Source of the DNA: Alisma plantago-aquatica
Lineage: Eukaryota > Streptophyta > Magnoliopsida > Alismatales > Alismataceae
Assembly: GCA_963693085.1 (NCBI GenBank)
Contig: OY856409.1
Location: 1,620,977,211-1,621,041,210 of the forward strand
Direction: 5' to 3'
DNA: 64,000 nucleotides
The notes beneath the pieces were generated by a model, which was not told the origin of the DNA, ran no database searches, and was given only the letters and a program-made list of their open reading frames with translations. Positions 34,848 through 47,528 of the stretch are shown in pieces (position 1 is the stretch's first letter; every line of letters begins with the position of its first letter). A program made the position numbers and the translations under genes.

Positions 34848-35639
34848 AGGTTCCTTCCTTAGCTTAAGGTCCCTTTAGTTGCTCTCCATCCTGTGCACGA
34901 TACAACCCCCCTTCCTTGTTTGTGGTGGCCGATATCCCCTTGGAGAAGAGAGTGGTGGCCGATACACCCTTTGAAGGAGCAAGCTTGGTAGTCGACACAC
35001 CTTGGAGGAGCAAGTGGTGGTCGACATCCCTTAGAGCTTGGAGCTTAAGGCGGGTTGCATAACTTCTAACCCTAGCTACATTACTCTCTTTCTCTATATG
35101 TGTCTATGTACATAATCTTGCTTATATGCATGTTAGTAGCTTGGTTCTTGCTTAGCTTGCATGTTGGCTGATCCTTGTGATCTAGGGTTTGTAGGTGAGC
35201 AACACTCCTTTCTCCCCTTGGTCTAGAAGAGTGAGTTTGGGTCCTAGTGCCATGAGTAACACCCCTCCTTCCTAGTCGATTGAGGTGAACTTGTGACCTA
35301 GTGTCTTGAGCAAGACCCTCTTCTCACCATGGGATAGAAGGTGAGCTCGGTTTGGTGGTGACCCTTCTCTAGAGTTTCGGATGTTCATGTGTGAGGTAAT
35401 AGATAACCCTTGTTGAGGTGAACCTTGGACGTTTTGGGCAGGGGGAGGTGCTGTCTGACAACCCTCTTGACCTAGACCCCTTGCACGACACATTTATGAG
35501 ACACCTTGCACGGTATGCTCACTTTGATTGTCGTCGGGAGTTCTGTGTTGTGTTGGGTGCGCGAGCCAATCCTTAGTTGCTCAGTACCAACCCTTGCACA
35601 CTTTTGAGTTAACCTTGCCCAGTGAGCTACACGCCCTTG

Positions 35640-35850
35640 AGCTGCTTGCCCGACATAGATGCTCACCTGGTAGAGTGTGTTAGACCTTGCACGACATGAC
35701 CATGGACGGTACGATCAACCGTGCCACCCGAAACTCCCTTGCACGGCACAGGTGCCCGGTACACCTTGCTCGCTCGGCATAAGCTGCTCGCCCGACACAC
35801 GTTGCTCGCCCGATATGGTTAGCTTGCCCGGCACGAGCTGGACGCTCCAA
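35640..35850. repeat. GC-rich diverged minisatellite in gypsy LTR
   Basis: Short units built on CTCGCCCGACAC, TTGCACGGCAC and TGCTCGCCCG recur irregularly. The 3' LTR has the same block at about 44290-44500. Confidence 0.65.
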
Positions 35851-38104
35851 CGCGCGTCACGCGGCCAACGCTCAGCTACTCGATACCGCGTACACCCTTG
35901 CACACATTGCACTGGCCGATAGACCCTGCACGCTCACCCTTGACCCAGCGCTGCGCGCTGCACGCGGGTCATGTGAGTTGGTTTGCCCAACATAGTTGGG
36001 TGAGAGTGAGCCCTACCTGGTATGGTCTTTAGTGAGAGTTTTGGATACTTCTTGTGAGGGCCCTTGGTGTTCTAGTGAGGGTTACCCATATTGAGTGTTA
36101 TAGGTAACGATGGTGATGTTTGTGCACGCTTGATAAAGCTTGTTCATCAAATCTTCTTATGGTTATACACACGAGTGTGAGTACCTTGTTTGTCTTATAA
36201 TGCCAAGAGTAATAATAAGCATGCATTAGGGTTGTTTGATAATGTGCCTACATATGTAACCATAAGATGAGGCATGATTAAGGAAAGGATGCAATTATTA
36301 ATGTCATTTTGTGTTGACAATATGCCTAACCCTAAATTCCACTTTGTATAAGTCTCCCGATTTTTCATGTTGATTATTGAACGATGCTAACCATGCAGGT
36401 AATGCATAGCCAATGAAAGGCTATGAGGGACGATTATATGTGAATAATGAGATGACATGTGTATTTTGAATACTGTCCCATGGTGATGATGATGATGTAA
36501 GCCTTGAAAGGCAGTGGCACTATGTGATGAGGGATTGAGATCCCATGGTAGGTGATGATCCTTGAGATGGATCTGGATGATTGGCAAGAGGCCAAGTGAT
36601 AACATGTGATGTGGGATCCTTGTGATGGATCAATATGATGTGAATTGTAGTGAAAGCATAATATTGAGTTTATGTTGCTTATTTCCTTTTATAGCTTGCA
36701 TGTTATACAACTTGGTTGAATCTTGCAATCCATCTAAAAGATACTAAGTAATTACAGTGAAATATATCATGTAGTTTTGCCCTGGCCATAGATTCATCAT
36801 CGTCAGGACTTGGTGATGGTGAAATGGGTTCTCCTGCGGGTTAACCCGGAGTGCATATTTTTGAATATGTGAGATTTCTCCTAGCCTTAAATAGAGAGGT
36901 AAACGAGTGCAACTACGGTTGTAGACTCGGATGTGTGATGAACATGGTGAATAGGCCCATGGCTCAGAATATGTGATATAATGAGCATGAATGCGTTCAT
37001 GGCTCAGAGCACGGTGATCAGGCCCGTGGCTCAATTTTACTAGCGCCGTGACCTGTACCAAGGCGGGCTAGGCAGAGGGTAGCCTGAGGAGCTGACCCTG
37101 TGGCTAAAGGCCACTTGAGCATGAGACTGCGGTCCTGCTTGTTTCTCGTGTACTGACCACGAGGGGTGAGGTCGTGGATTCCGACTCATTGACCTTGTAT
37201 GGCACCGGTTATGGGCTTCACAGCCGAAGGTTGGATTTGAACGGTACGGTTCACTTCCTCAGGGCATAATAAAATGTAATCCAGCCATTTAGTATATACT
37301 GCTTAAGACAAACACGAAACATTGGTTGAGGCCTTGTTTGTGTAGTTACTCTCTTTACATCTTGCAGTTGTTTATGTGTTCTTCTATGGCAGTAGAACTT
37401 GGATATCCTGTCTTGTGAATCATGTTTCACATGTAATACTCAGATATATCTGGTAAGCTTAGATAGCTTTATTTCATAGACTGCTCTTGCTATATCATTT
37501 ATCAGTTAGCTACTTAATATACATGATCATCTAAGGTTTTGTAGTTTTGGCGGGGAGTTATGCCTCCCGCTGGGACAATGTTCAATTGTCTCACCCTGCT
37601 GGTTTACACCCTTTTTAGGTGGTCGAGCTAGACGTGGTGGTGGTCGCGGAGTTGCGGCCGAGCAGCAAGAAGAGCAGTAGAAGGCAAGCTTTGGATGTGT
37701 TGTTGTTTTGGATGTTTTTCTATAGAGTCTAGAGTCATCCCTGTACTCTCAGGTCCTTGGCGATGTTTTGACATTGTTTCATGATGTACAACTGTAGATG
37801 TTTTTGTATATCCCGCTGTTGGCTAGATGCGGGCCTCTATATGTATGAACAGGTGATGAACTCATGATATGACAGGACAGTTGTTACTCTAAGTTGTGGA
37901 CATGTATCCAAGTTTGAATGAATGTATATAACCTGTTTTCTTGCAGGATGTGGATTGGAATGTAATAGTTTCTCAGTTTATCAGCTTTCCGCAATCGGTT
38001 TTAATTAACCTATCTTTTCGATAATCTGTGGTTATGGTTATTTCCGCACGTTTTTGAGTAACACCTCACTGTCTGTGTGATAGTGGGATGTGTTGCCACA
38101 AGTT

Positions 38105-38117
38105 TGGTATCAGAGCC
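38105..38117 (+). other. Primer-binding site (tRNA-Met)
   Basis: TGGTATCAGAGCC, four bases after the 5' LTR. It is complementary to the 3' end of initiator tRNA-Met, the usual primer for plant gypsy elements. Confidence 0.93.
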
Positions 38118-38223
38118 TTAGGTTCACTGAGTCTACAGGGATTTAGGACTAGGTCGTCTGTTCTTATGTGTTGTTCAGATTTTCTTACAACCGTCTTCTG
38201 CCCTAAGCGGAAGAAAAATCAAG

Positions 38224-39500
38224 ATGTCTGGAAACCATGAGGAACACTCAACTGAGTATAGTGATGCTGCATCAGTTGATGGAGCAGCAGGGCAGGCACA
38301 TGAAGATCGGGTGCCTGAGGTCCCCCAACCTAACCCAGCCATACTTGAACATCCTACCAACCAACAACTTATGGGGCAGATGATGGCTACAATGAATCTC
38401 ATGGTTGAGCGATTACTAGTGCCTCCTCCGCGAGCACAAGTTCCCCATGGAGAAGCATCGGGTATTGGGAAGACCTTTGAGCGGCTTCGCTGAGTCGGAG
38501 CTTCAGACTATGCTGGAACGGCTGATCCAGCGGATGCAGATCTATGGCTGACAAGTCTTGAGAAGGCTTTCCGGATCCTCGACATCCCCAAAGAAGATAA
38601 AGTAAAGCACACTGTCTACCTTCTGAAGGGTAGTGCTGGTCACTGGTGAACCATCGAGGAAGAGAAGCGGCCTGGTGAGGTGATCTGTTGGGAGGTTTTC
38701 CGGTGCAAGTTCATCAGCAGATACTTTTCGAAGACGTATCTAGACGAGAAGATCAGCCAGTTTGAGAATTTGCAGCAGGGAACGATGAACATCACTGAGT
38801 ACGAGGCCAAGTTCATGGATCTATTGAGGTTTTGTCCTCACATGGCAGTGACAGACGAGGAACGGGTCAGACATTTCGAGAAGGGTCTGAGTGCTGAGTT
38901 GACGACATCGGTTTCTGCATTGGAGAATCGGGAGCGGTTTGCGATGTTTGTGGAATCCGTTCGGAGGATCGAACGATCTGTTAGGGAGAAGAGAGAGTCT
39001 ATGGTGAAGAAGAGACCTGCTCAGTTCTAGGGGCGAAGGTTTGGTGGCTTCAAGAAGCCCAGGTTTTCAGCACCGACAGTAATGAGAGGTTCTGGTGGAC
39101 CATCTCAGTGGTCTCCGAGCAAAGGAAAAGGTTATGTTTCTTCACCATCTAAGGCACAAAGTTCAGCTTCCGTGGCAGTGACAGGGCCACCCAAGCCACG
39201 AGTTGATGTTAGGACATGCTATGCCTGCGGTCAGATAGGGCATGTCAAGTCGAATTGTCCCTACAGAGATGATGAGGTGACACAACAACCGAGACATAAT
39301 CTTCAAGGGACGGATCGGAAACAGCCTAGTGGTAGCAGAGGACGAGGATGCGGTCAAGCGTCTCAAGCTGGATCGTCTGCTCAAGGAAGCAGAGGTCGTG
39401 GACAACAAGCGACAGCTCGATTCTATACTATGAATCAGCCGGAGGCGATAGTCAACTCGCGAGTGGTGACAGGTCAGATGGAGTCATTTCATTCTGATAT
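38224..39500 (+). pseudogene. Gypsy gag with zinc knuckle
   Basis: ATG at 38224 opens the frame. The retrotransposon gag domain spans about 38500-39000 (ADLWLTSLEKAFRI, VYLLKGSAGHW, FISRYFSKTYLDEK, MNITEYEAKF, HFEKGLSAEL). A CCHC knuckle, CYACGQIGHVKSNCP, lies at about 39217-39261, followed by a Gly/Arg/Ser-rich stretch. In-frame stops at 38491-38493 (TGA), 38647-38649 (TGA, right after GHW) and 39028-39030 (TAG) split it; no frameshift is needed. Gag would package the RNA. A nonfunctional remnant as it stands. Confidence 0.9.
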
Positions 39501-40729
39501 GTCTTCTTCTTGCTTTATATCTGTTCTGGTTGACCCGGGTTCTACACACTCTTTTATCGCCTATAGTATGCTTAAGAACTGTCGTTTACATGTTAGTCGT
39601 AAGAAGGATAGTTTGTTGTTAGAAACCCCTCTTGCTGGTTCTTCATTACTTCGATAAGAGTGTTCATCTTGTGTCTTGTCTTTCTCGGGACACCGCATTC
39701 GAGTGGATCTCATATCACTTGATATGCATGGCTTTGATGTTATCCTTGGGATGGATACATTAGAGAAGTATAAGGTTGTTCTGGACTGCAGTACCAAGCA
39801 GGCAGTGTTTGATGATGTTGGAGAGAAGTGTATCTTCCAAGGAGATAGGAAGATTCTTCCGACGTGTCTGGTATTGGCTATGGTGGCAGATAAGTTGCTA
39901 CGACAAGGATGTGAGGTGTTCTTAGCTCATGTGGTCGATACCGTCGTGGTTGCCAAGGTGAAAGGTCCTAGCCTGGAAGAGGTGCCAATTGTTCGGGAGT
40001 TTGCAGATGTGTTTCCTGAGGAATTTCCTGGTGTTCCCCCACCCCGAGAGATTGACTTTGAGATCAATATGGTCCCAGGAATGCAGCCAGTTGCCCAGAC
40101 ACCGTATAGGATGGCCCCAGTGGAGATGGTGGAGTTGAAGAAGCAGTTACAGGAGTTGTTGGACAAAGGTTTCATCTGACCGAGTACGTCGCCTTGGGGT
40201 GCTCCCGTGTTGTTCGTCAAGAAGGACAGTTTGATGCGGTTGTGTATAGATTACCAGCAGTTGAACAAGGTCATGATCAAGAACAAGTACCCGTTGCCGA
40301 GGATAGATGATCTATTTGACCAGTTGCGTGGTGCTACAGTGTTTTCAAAGATCGATCTACAGTCTGGATATCATCAGTTGAGGATAAAGGCAGATGACAT
40401 ACCAAAGTCAGCTTTTAGGACAAGGTACGGTCACTATGAGTTCGTGGTTATGCCATTTGGATTAACCAATGCACCTGCTATTTTCATGGACCTGATGAAC
40501 ATAGTGTTCTGTCCGTTCTTAGATCAGTTTATTATAGTCTTTCTAGATGACATCTTGATCTATAGTCGGGACAGGCAAGAGCATGAGCAACATCTTTGAC
40601 AAGCGTTGACTCTTCTTCGCCAACATCAGTTGTATGCTAAGTTCAGTAAGTGTGAGTTCGGGTTGGAAGAGGTGACTTTCTTGGGTCACGTGATATCTGC
40701 TGAAGGAGTTAAGGTAGATTCGAAAAAGG
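39501..40729 (+). pseudogene. Gypsy protease and reverse transcriptase
   Basis: The aspartic protease has LVDPGSTHSF, with the catalytic Asp in a DPG form, and a second block DLISLDMHGFDVILGMDTL. The RT follows: PVAQTPYRMAP, then TGA at 40177-40179 where relatives have Arg before [10 protein letters not shown], then [46 protein letters not shown] and the catalytic FLDDILIYS. Stops are at 39655-39657 (TAA), 40177-40179 and 40597-40599 (TGA, before [10 protein letters not shown]). A +1 frameshift sits in the run AAAAAGGG at about 40723-40730. Confidence 0.92.
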
Positions 40730-41497
40730 GTGGAATCCGTTGCAGATTGGGAACAACTGAAGACACCGACAGAAGTTCGTAGTTTCTTGGGTTTAGCAGG
40801 ATACTACTGGAGGTTTATCAAGGACTTCAGTGTGATCGCGTTGCCGATGACAAAGTTGACCAGAAAGGATGTACCTTTTGTTTGGGACGATCGATGTCAG
40901 CAAGCTATCCAGAGTCTGAAGGAGAAGTTGACCAATTCTCCAATGTTGATTCTGCCAGAGTCTGGGAAGGGCTATGTTGTTTTCTGTGATGCTTCCAAGA
41001 AGGGTTTAGGTTGTGTGCTGATGCAGGAGGATCATGTGGTTTCTTTTGCCTTGTGACATCTTAAGAAACATGAGGAGAATTATCTGACTCATGATTTGGA
41101 GTTGGCAGTAGTGGTTCATGCGTTAAATATTTGGAGACACTATCTTTATGGGGAAGTGTGTCAGATCTTTACAGATCATAAGAATCTGAAGTACATCTTT
41201 TCACATCATGAGTTGAACATGCGACAACGTCGATGGATGGAGTTGATTAATGACTACGACTGCACTATCGAGTATCATCCTGGTAAAGCGAATGTGGTAG
41301 CTGATGCACTTAGCAGAAAGTCTTCTTCTCTTTCTTCAAAGAAGGCACGGTTGAGTTCTCTGGTATGCCATAGGCGAGATATGTTTGTTTCTCTGCGGCA
41401 GATGAATGTGCAGATGGAAGCTTCTTTATTAGCTGGTCTTTTAGCACAGATGCAAGTCAAGCCTACGCTGAGACAACAAATCAAAGATGCACAATAG
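40730..41497 (+). pseudogene. Gypsy RT thumb and RNase H
   Basis: In the shifted frame: [20 protein letters not shown] (connection), FCDASKKGLGCVLMQ (RNase H first Asp), then TGA at 41054-41056 just before [26 protein letters not shown] and [16 protein letters not shown] (last catalytic Asp). TAG at 41495-41497 ends the frame. RNase H would degrade template RNA during reverse transcription. Confidence 0.9.
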
Positions 41498-42602
41498 ACA
41501 GATGATGCGGTATAGTTGATCATATCAGAGTTCGGAAGTGAAAAGTGTGATGGGTTTCATGAGTCTGAGGATGGACTGGTTTGCTTTCGTGATAGGATGG
41601 TGGTTCCAGATGTCGATGATCTGAGGAAGTTGGTGCTCGAGGAAGCACATATGTCAATGTATACTATGCATCCAGGTGTCACCAAGATGTACCATAGTAT
41701 GAAGGACTTGTATTGGTGGCCCGGTTTGAAGAAAGATGTAGCTGAGTTCGTAGCAAGATGTGCGGTTTGCCAGCAAGTGAAGGCTGAACATCAGAAGCCG
41801 AAAGGTATGTTGCAACCTTTGCCGATACCGCAGTGGAAATGAGATCATATAACCATGGATTTTGTAGTTGGTCTACCCAAGACAACTAGGAATCATGATT
41901 CCATTTGGGTGATAGTGGACAGATTGACGAAGTCTGCCCATTTCCTACCAGTGAAGACGACGTATACAGCTGAGAAACTTGCTCGAGTGTATGTGGATGA
42001 GATAGTACGTTTGCATGGTGTGCCAGCAACGATAGTTTCTGACATAGGTCCTCAGTTCATGAGTTGTTTTTGGGAACAGTTGCACAAAGCGTTGGGAACG
42101 CAGTTGAGATTCAGTACCGCTTTCCACCCGCAGACAGATGGACAGTCTGAAAGGACTATTCAGATTTTGGAGGATCTCCTTCGATCTTGTGTTTTGTAGT
42201 TCCTAGGCAGTTGGGATGTGCATCTGAGTTTGATAGAGTTTTCTTATAACAACAGTTATCAGCGGAGTATTGACATGGCTCCTTATGAGGCTTTGTATGG
42301 GAGGAAGTGCAGATCCCTTTTGTGTTGGTATGAGTCTGGTGAGCATCAGTTGTTGGGTCCTGAGTTAGTACAGTAGACAACAAAAAAGATCAAGATGATA
42401 CAACAACAGTTGAAAGTGGCACAGGATAGGCAGAAGTCTTATGCAGACAATAGTCGACGACCTTTAGAGTTCCAGGTAGGAGACAAGGTCTATCTTAAAG
42501 TCTCGCCGTGCAAAGGTGTGCTGAGGTTTGGTCGGAAGGGTAAGTTGGCACCCAGGTATATGGGGCTTTACCCAGTTATAGCACGTGTTGGTAAGGTAGC
42601 TT
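41498..42602 (+). pseudogene. Gypsy integrase
   Basis: The zinc-binding HHCC region (MYTMHPGVTKMY, CAVCQQVK) is followed by TGA at 41840-41842. The catalytic core reads MDFVVGLPK, VDRLTKSAHFLPV, TIVSDIGPQF and TDGQSERTIQ, holding the D, D and E residues (an Ile replaces the usual Arg after the second Asp). TAG at 42197-42199 and 42374-42376 break the C-terminal part, which contains YADNSRRPLEFQVGDKVYLK. A frameshift follows near 42612-42620. Confidence 0.9.
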
Positions 42603-42920
42603 ATGAGATTTATGTTACCTCCAGTGTTGCACAGATTACATCCAGTGTTCCATGTCAGTATGCTGAAGAGAAGTCATCCAGATTCAGGAACAATGATACA
42701 GCCAGTTGAGGTTGAGCTGGATGCAGATGTGACCTACGAGGAAGGTCCTATGGCAATCCTTGAAAGAAGGGTCAAGAAGCTGAAGAGGAAGGACCTGGTT
42801 CTTGTGAAGGTTCTTTGGCAGCGTCGTGGCGTTGAGGAAGCCATGTGGGAGCTTGAGGAAGAGATTAGGAGGAAGTATCCCTCGCTTTTCTCTTCAGATT
42901 TTGGGGACAAAATCCCTTAA
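42603..42920 (+). pseudogene. Gypsy integrase tail and chromodomain-like C-terminus
   Basis: After the second frameshift the text reads LPPVLHRLHPVFHVSMLKR, then a chromodomain-like segment: PMAILERRVKKLKRKD, VKVLWQRRGVEEAMWELEEE, RRKYPSLF. It ends at TAA 42918-42920. In chromoviruses this tail binds chromatin marks and steers integration into heterochromatin, which fits its place inside other repeats. The aromatic cage is incomplete, as in many Tekay-type elements. Confidence 0.8.
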
Positions 42921-42932
42921 AGGGGGTTAGCT
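42919..42932 (+). other. Polypurine tract of gypsy element
   Basis: AAAGGGGG(TTAG) directly upstream of the 3' LTR at 42933, where plus-strand DNA synthesis would be primed. Confidence 0.7.
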
Positions 42933-45900
42933 TGTAAGGACCCTGACCTTCGTTTAGGGCTTACCCTATTTGCTTTGCTTAACCCTAGTTCTTTGGTGCT
43001 TGCTAATCACCTTTAGTGGTGATTAGGTTTTGGTTGTGCTTTGTTGAGAGTTGGTGGTGCTACTTGCAAATAACCCAAGTCTAGGGTTTTGTAGGCAAGT
43101 TTGCCACCTTGTGAGGTGTTTCTCTCTCTTTTCTTCCTCTAGGGTTGAGAGGAAGGCTTGGGCTTGTTGCTTGAGTTCTTTGGGCCTTGGTTGAGTTTGT
43201 TTGGGCCTTGAGGTGCCTTGTTTGGGCTTGGTTGAGCCTTGTATCGGCCAAGAGGTGTTTGTGTCAGCCAAGTTGAGTGTGTGTCGCCCATGGCAATGGT
43301 GTGTGTCGCCCATGGAGCAACATGTTGTGTCACCCATGATGCTTTCCCTAGCTTGACCTTGTTTGGTGGACAGTTGGAGCACACCTTGGACAAGTGGATA
43401 AGGCTTGCTAGAGTGGTGGCTTGAGTTCTAGGACAAGTGTCCTTTGGGTAGGTGACACCTTGCCATGCTCCACCTTGTTTTCTCCTCCCTTTCCTTCTAT
43501 ATAGGCGGTTCCTTCCTTAGCTTAAGGTCCCTTTGGTTCCTCTCCATCCTGTGCACGATACAACCCCCCCTTCCTTGCTTGTTGTGGCCGATATCCCCTT
43601 GGAGAAGAGAGTGGTGGCCGATACACCCTTTGAAGGAGCAAGCTTGGTAGTCGACACACCTTGGAGGAGCAAGTGGTGGTCGACATCCCTTGGAGCTTGG
43701 AGCTTAAGGCGGGTTGCATAAATTCTAACCCTAGCTACATTACTCTCTTTCTCTATATGTGTCTATGTACATAATCTTGCTTATATGCATGTTAGTAGCT
43801 TGGTTCTTGCTTAGCTTGCATGTTGGCCGATCCTTGTGATCTAGGGTTTGTAGGTGAGCAACACTCCTTTCTCCCCTTGGTCTAGAAGAGTGAGTTTGGG
43901 TCCTAGTGCCATGAGCAACACCCCTCCTTCCTAGTCGATTGAGGTGAGCTTGTGACCTAGTGGCTTGAGCAAGACCCTCTTCTCACCATGGGATAGAAGG
44001 TGAGCTCAGTTTGGTGGTGACCCTTCTCTAGAGTTTCGGGTGTTCATGTGTGAGGTAATAGATAACCCTTGTTGAGGTGAACCTTGGACGTTTTGGGCAG
44101 AGGGAGGTGCTGTCTGACAACCCTCTTGACCTAGACCCCTTGCACGACACATTTATGAGACACCTTGCACGGTATGCTCACTTTGATAGTCGTCGGGAGT
44201 TATGTGTTGTGTTGGGCGCGCGAGCCGATCCTTAGTTGCTCAGTACCAACCCTTGCACACTTTTGATTTAACCTTACCCAGCGAGCTGCACGCCCTTGAG
44301 CTGCTCGCCCGACATAGATGCTCACCTGGCAGAGTGTGTTAGACCTTGCACGACACGACCATGGACGGTACGATCAACCGTGCCACCCGACACTCCCCTG
44401 CACGGAACAGGTGCCTGGTACACCTTGCTCGCCTGGCATAAGCTGCTCGCCCGGTACACGTTGCTCGCCCGATATGGTTAGCTTGCCCGGCACGAGATGC
44501 ATGCTCCAACGCGCGTCACGCAACTAACGCTCAGCTACTCGATACCGTGTACACCCTTGCACGCGTTGCACTGGCCGATAGACCATGCAAGCTCACCCTT
44601 GACCCAGCGCTGCGCGCTGCACGCGGGTCATGTGAGTTGGTTTGCCCGACATAGTTGGGTGATTGTGAGCCCTACCTGGTATGGTCTTTAGTGAGAGTTT
44701 TGGATACTTCTTGTGAGGGCCCTTGGTGTTCTAGTGAGGGTTACCCATATTGATTATTATAGGTAACGATGGTGATGTTTTTGCATGCTTGATAAAGCTT
44801 GTTCATCAAATCTTCTTATGGTTATACACACGAGTGTGAGTACCTTGTTTGTCTTATAATGCCAAGAGTAATTATAAGCATGCATTAGGGTTGTTTGATA
44901 ATGTGCCTACATATGTAACCATAAGATGAGGCATGATTAAGGAAAGGATGCAATTATTAATGTCATTTTGTGTTGACAATATGCCTAACCCTAAATGCCA
45001 CTTTGTATAAGTCTCCGAATTATTCATGTTGATTATTGAACGATGCTAACTATGCAGGTAATGCATAGCCAACGAAAGGCTATGAGGGATGATTATATGT
45101 GAATAATGAGATGACAGGTGTATTTTGAATACTGTCCCATGGTGATGATGATGATGTAAGCCTTGAAAGGTAGTGGCACTATGTGATGAGGGATTGAGAT
45201 CCCATGGTAGGTGATGATCCTTGAGATGGATCTGGATGATTGGCAAGAGGCCAAGTGATAACATGTAATGTGGGATCCTTGTGATGGATCAGTATGATGT
45301 GAATTGTAATGAAAGCATAATATTGACTTTATGTTGCTTATTTCCTTTTATAACTTGCATGTTATACAACTTGGTTGAATCTTGCAATCCATCTAAAAGA
45401 TACTAAGTAATTACAGTGAAATATATCATGTAGTTTTGCCCTGGCCATAGATCCATCATCGTCAGGACTTGGTGATGGTGAAACGGGTTCTCTTGCGGGT
45501 TAACCCGGAGCGAATATTTTTGAATATGTGAGGTTTCTCCTAGCCTCAAATAGAGAGGTAAACGAGTGCAGCTACGGTTGCAGACTCGGATGTGTGATGA
45601 GCATGGTGAACAGGCCCATGGCTCCGGATATGTGATATAATGAGCATGAATGCGTTCATGGCTCAGAGCACGGCGATCAGGCCCGTGGCTCAATTTTACT
45701 AGCGCCGTGACCTGTACCAAGGCAGGCTAGGCAGAGGGTAGCCTGAGGAGCTGACCCTGTGGCTAAAGGCCACTTGAGCATGAGACTGCGGTCCTGCTTG
45801 TTTCTCGTGTACTGACCACAAGGGGTGAGGTCGTGGATTTCGGCTCTTCCATTGACCTTGTATGGCACCGGTTATGGGCTTCGCATCCGAAGGTTGGATT

Positions 45901-46763
45901 TGAACGGTACGGTTCACTTCCTCAGGGCATAATAAAATGTAATCCAGCCATTTAGTATATACTGCTTAAGACAAACACGAAACATTGGTTGAGGCCTTGT
46001 TTGTGTAGTTACTCTCTTTACATCTTACAGTTGTTTATGTGTTCTTATATGGTAGTAGAACTTGGATATCCTGTCTTGTTAATCATGTTTCACATGTAAT
46101 ACTCAGATATATCTGGTAAGCTTAGATAGCTTTATTTCATAGACTGCTCTTGCTATATCATTTATCAGTTAGCTGCTTAATATACATGATCATCTGAGGT
46201 TTTGTAGTTTTTGCAGGGAGTTATACCTCCCGCTGGGACAATGTTCAATTGTCTCACCCTACTGGTTTACACCCTTTTTAGGTGGTCGAGCTAGACGTGG
46301 TGGTGGTCGCGGAGTTGCGGCCGAGCAGCAAGAATAGCAGTAGAAGGCAAGCTTTGGATGTGCTGCTGTTTTGGATGTTTTGCTGTAGAGTCTAGAGTCA
46401 TCCCTGTACTCTCAGGTCCTTGGCGATGTTTTGACATTTTTTCACGATGTACAACTGTAGATGTTTTTGTATATCCTGCTATTGGCCGGATGTGGGCCTC
46501 TATATGTATGAACAGGTGATGAACTCATGATATGACAGGACAACTGTTACTCTAAGTTGTGGACATGTATCCAGGCTTGAATGAATGTATATAACCTGTT
46601 TTCTTGCAGGATGTGGACTAGAATGTAATAGTTTCTCAGTTTATCAGCTTTCCGCAATCGATTTTAATTAACCCGTGTTTTCGATAATCTGTGGTTATGG
46701 TGATTTCCGCACGTTTTCGCATAACACCTCACTGTCTGTGTGATAGTGGGATGTGTTGCCACA
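42933..46763 (+). repeat. Gypsy 3' LTR (3.8 kb)
   Basis: 3,831 bp against 3,828 bp in the 5' LTR, co-linear throughout, and differing by scattered substitutions and small indels. Ends TTGCCACA, followed by TSD ATTAT. Confidence 0.95.
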
Positions 46764-46847
46764 ATTATTGTGTTTGTTGGCCTAGAAACCCGTCTAAGAT
46801 TTACTCATTAGGAGTAAATCTTGGATAGTCCCCAGTTTGGGACTATT

Positions 46848-47037
46848 CTTGAACACCTAATCTCACTTAGGATGTAAGTGTATAATGTGTATTGGGTTTT
46901 CAAGAAAATTTCAGTAGCATTTCCCCATTTGTTCTCTAAGTACATATGTACTTAGAGAACAGCGGGGAAATACTGCCGAAATTTTCTTGAAAATCCAATA
47001 CACATTATACACTTACTAGTGAGATTAGGTGTTCAAG
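46848..47037. repeat. 190-bp foldback in CACTA 2
   Basis: The same module as 10944-11133: arms meet at AAGTACATATGTACTT, with outer ends CTTGAACACC and GGTGTTCAAG. The preceding hairpins CCAAGATTTACTC-type (here TCTAAGATTTACTC) and CCCCAGTTTGGG are also present. Confidence 0.9.
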
Positions 47038-47098
47038 GATGGGATAGGTGGTACACATTTATTATATATCAGAATGACATCACATGTGTTTGTTGGCC

Positions 47099-47183
47099 AC
47101 AAAATAATGAAGTTAATTATGACTTATATGTGCGCGGAGATCACAATGAAGGATTGTTAATTAATAAAAGATCACAATTTTAG
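47099..47183 (+). pseudogene. Last codons of deleted CACTA 2 transposase
   Basis: 85 bp matching the end of the CACTA 1 transposase (14412-14496): DLYVRGDHNEGLL then TAG, and the same 3' untranslated text afterwards. It directly follows foldback flank sequence. A deletion of about 3.2 kb therefore removed the rest of the gene. Confidence 0.88.
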
Positions 47184-47320
47184 AGGCATGCATGTTTATA
47201 TTTTTTTATTAAAGCTAAATGTTTTCTTTTTTAATATCAATATCATTTTCAGATTTGATGTTTCATTATCTTCTAGTTAATAAAAATGCTAAATGTTTGC
47301 CTTTTTAATGACATTTTCAG

Positions 47321-47528
47321 ATGGCTGGCCATGATGAGCATGATGTCCATGATGAGCATGAAGTCCATGATGAGAATGGCAAGGATACCAATGTAAGTTC
47401 TAAAAACATATCCTGTATTTCTGTAAAATTCATTATCGTCTAGTTATGTCATATATCCCATATTTCTATATTGGGCTAATTCGGTGTGTTTATTTTTGTC
47501 AAATTTTAGGTTGATGATGCACATGTAC
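47321..47528 (+). pseudogene. CACTA 2 second gene: exon 1 and start of exon 2
   Basis: Exon 1 (47321-47392) starts at ATG and encodes a His/Asp/Glu-rich repeat (MAGHDEHDVHDEHEVHDE), ending at donor GTAAGT. Exon 2 begins at 47510 after TTTTAG (VDDAHV) and is cut at 47528 by the TRIM-like element. The frame appears to resume at about 49156, where GTAC is repeated. Confidence 0.65.

Larger units (their letters stand above)
34273..38100 (+). repeat. Gypsy 5' LTR (3.8 kb)
   Basis: TGTAAGGACC to TTGCCACA. It includes a TATA box at 34839-34847 and a region of diverged repeats of GCTCGCCCGACAC / TTGCACGGCAC type at about 35640-35850. Antisense open frames such as 34363-34722 recur in the other LTR simply because the LTRs are copies; no protein family is recognised in them. 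Confidence 0.95.
34273..46763 (+). mobile_element. Ty3/gypsy chromovirus-type retrotransposon (Tekay/Del-like)
   Basis: A 12,491-bp element. LTRs are at 34273-38100 and 42933-46763, TSD ATTAT at 34268-34272 and 46764-46768, a tRNA-Met primer-binding site at 38105, and a purine tract before the 3' LTR. The order gag-protease-RT-RNase H-integrase-chromodomain and the very long LTRs fit the Tekay/Del chromovirus lineage. About ten mismatches were counted in the first ~230 bp of the LTRs. About ten stops and two frameshifts disable the single gag-pol frame. Confidence 0.95.
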
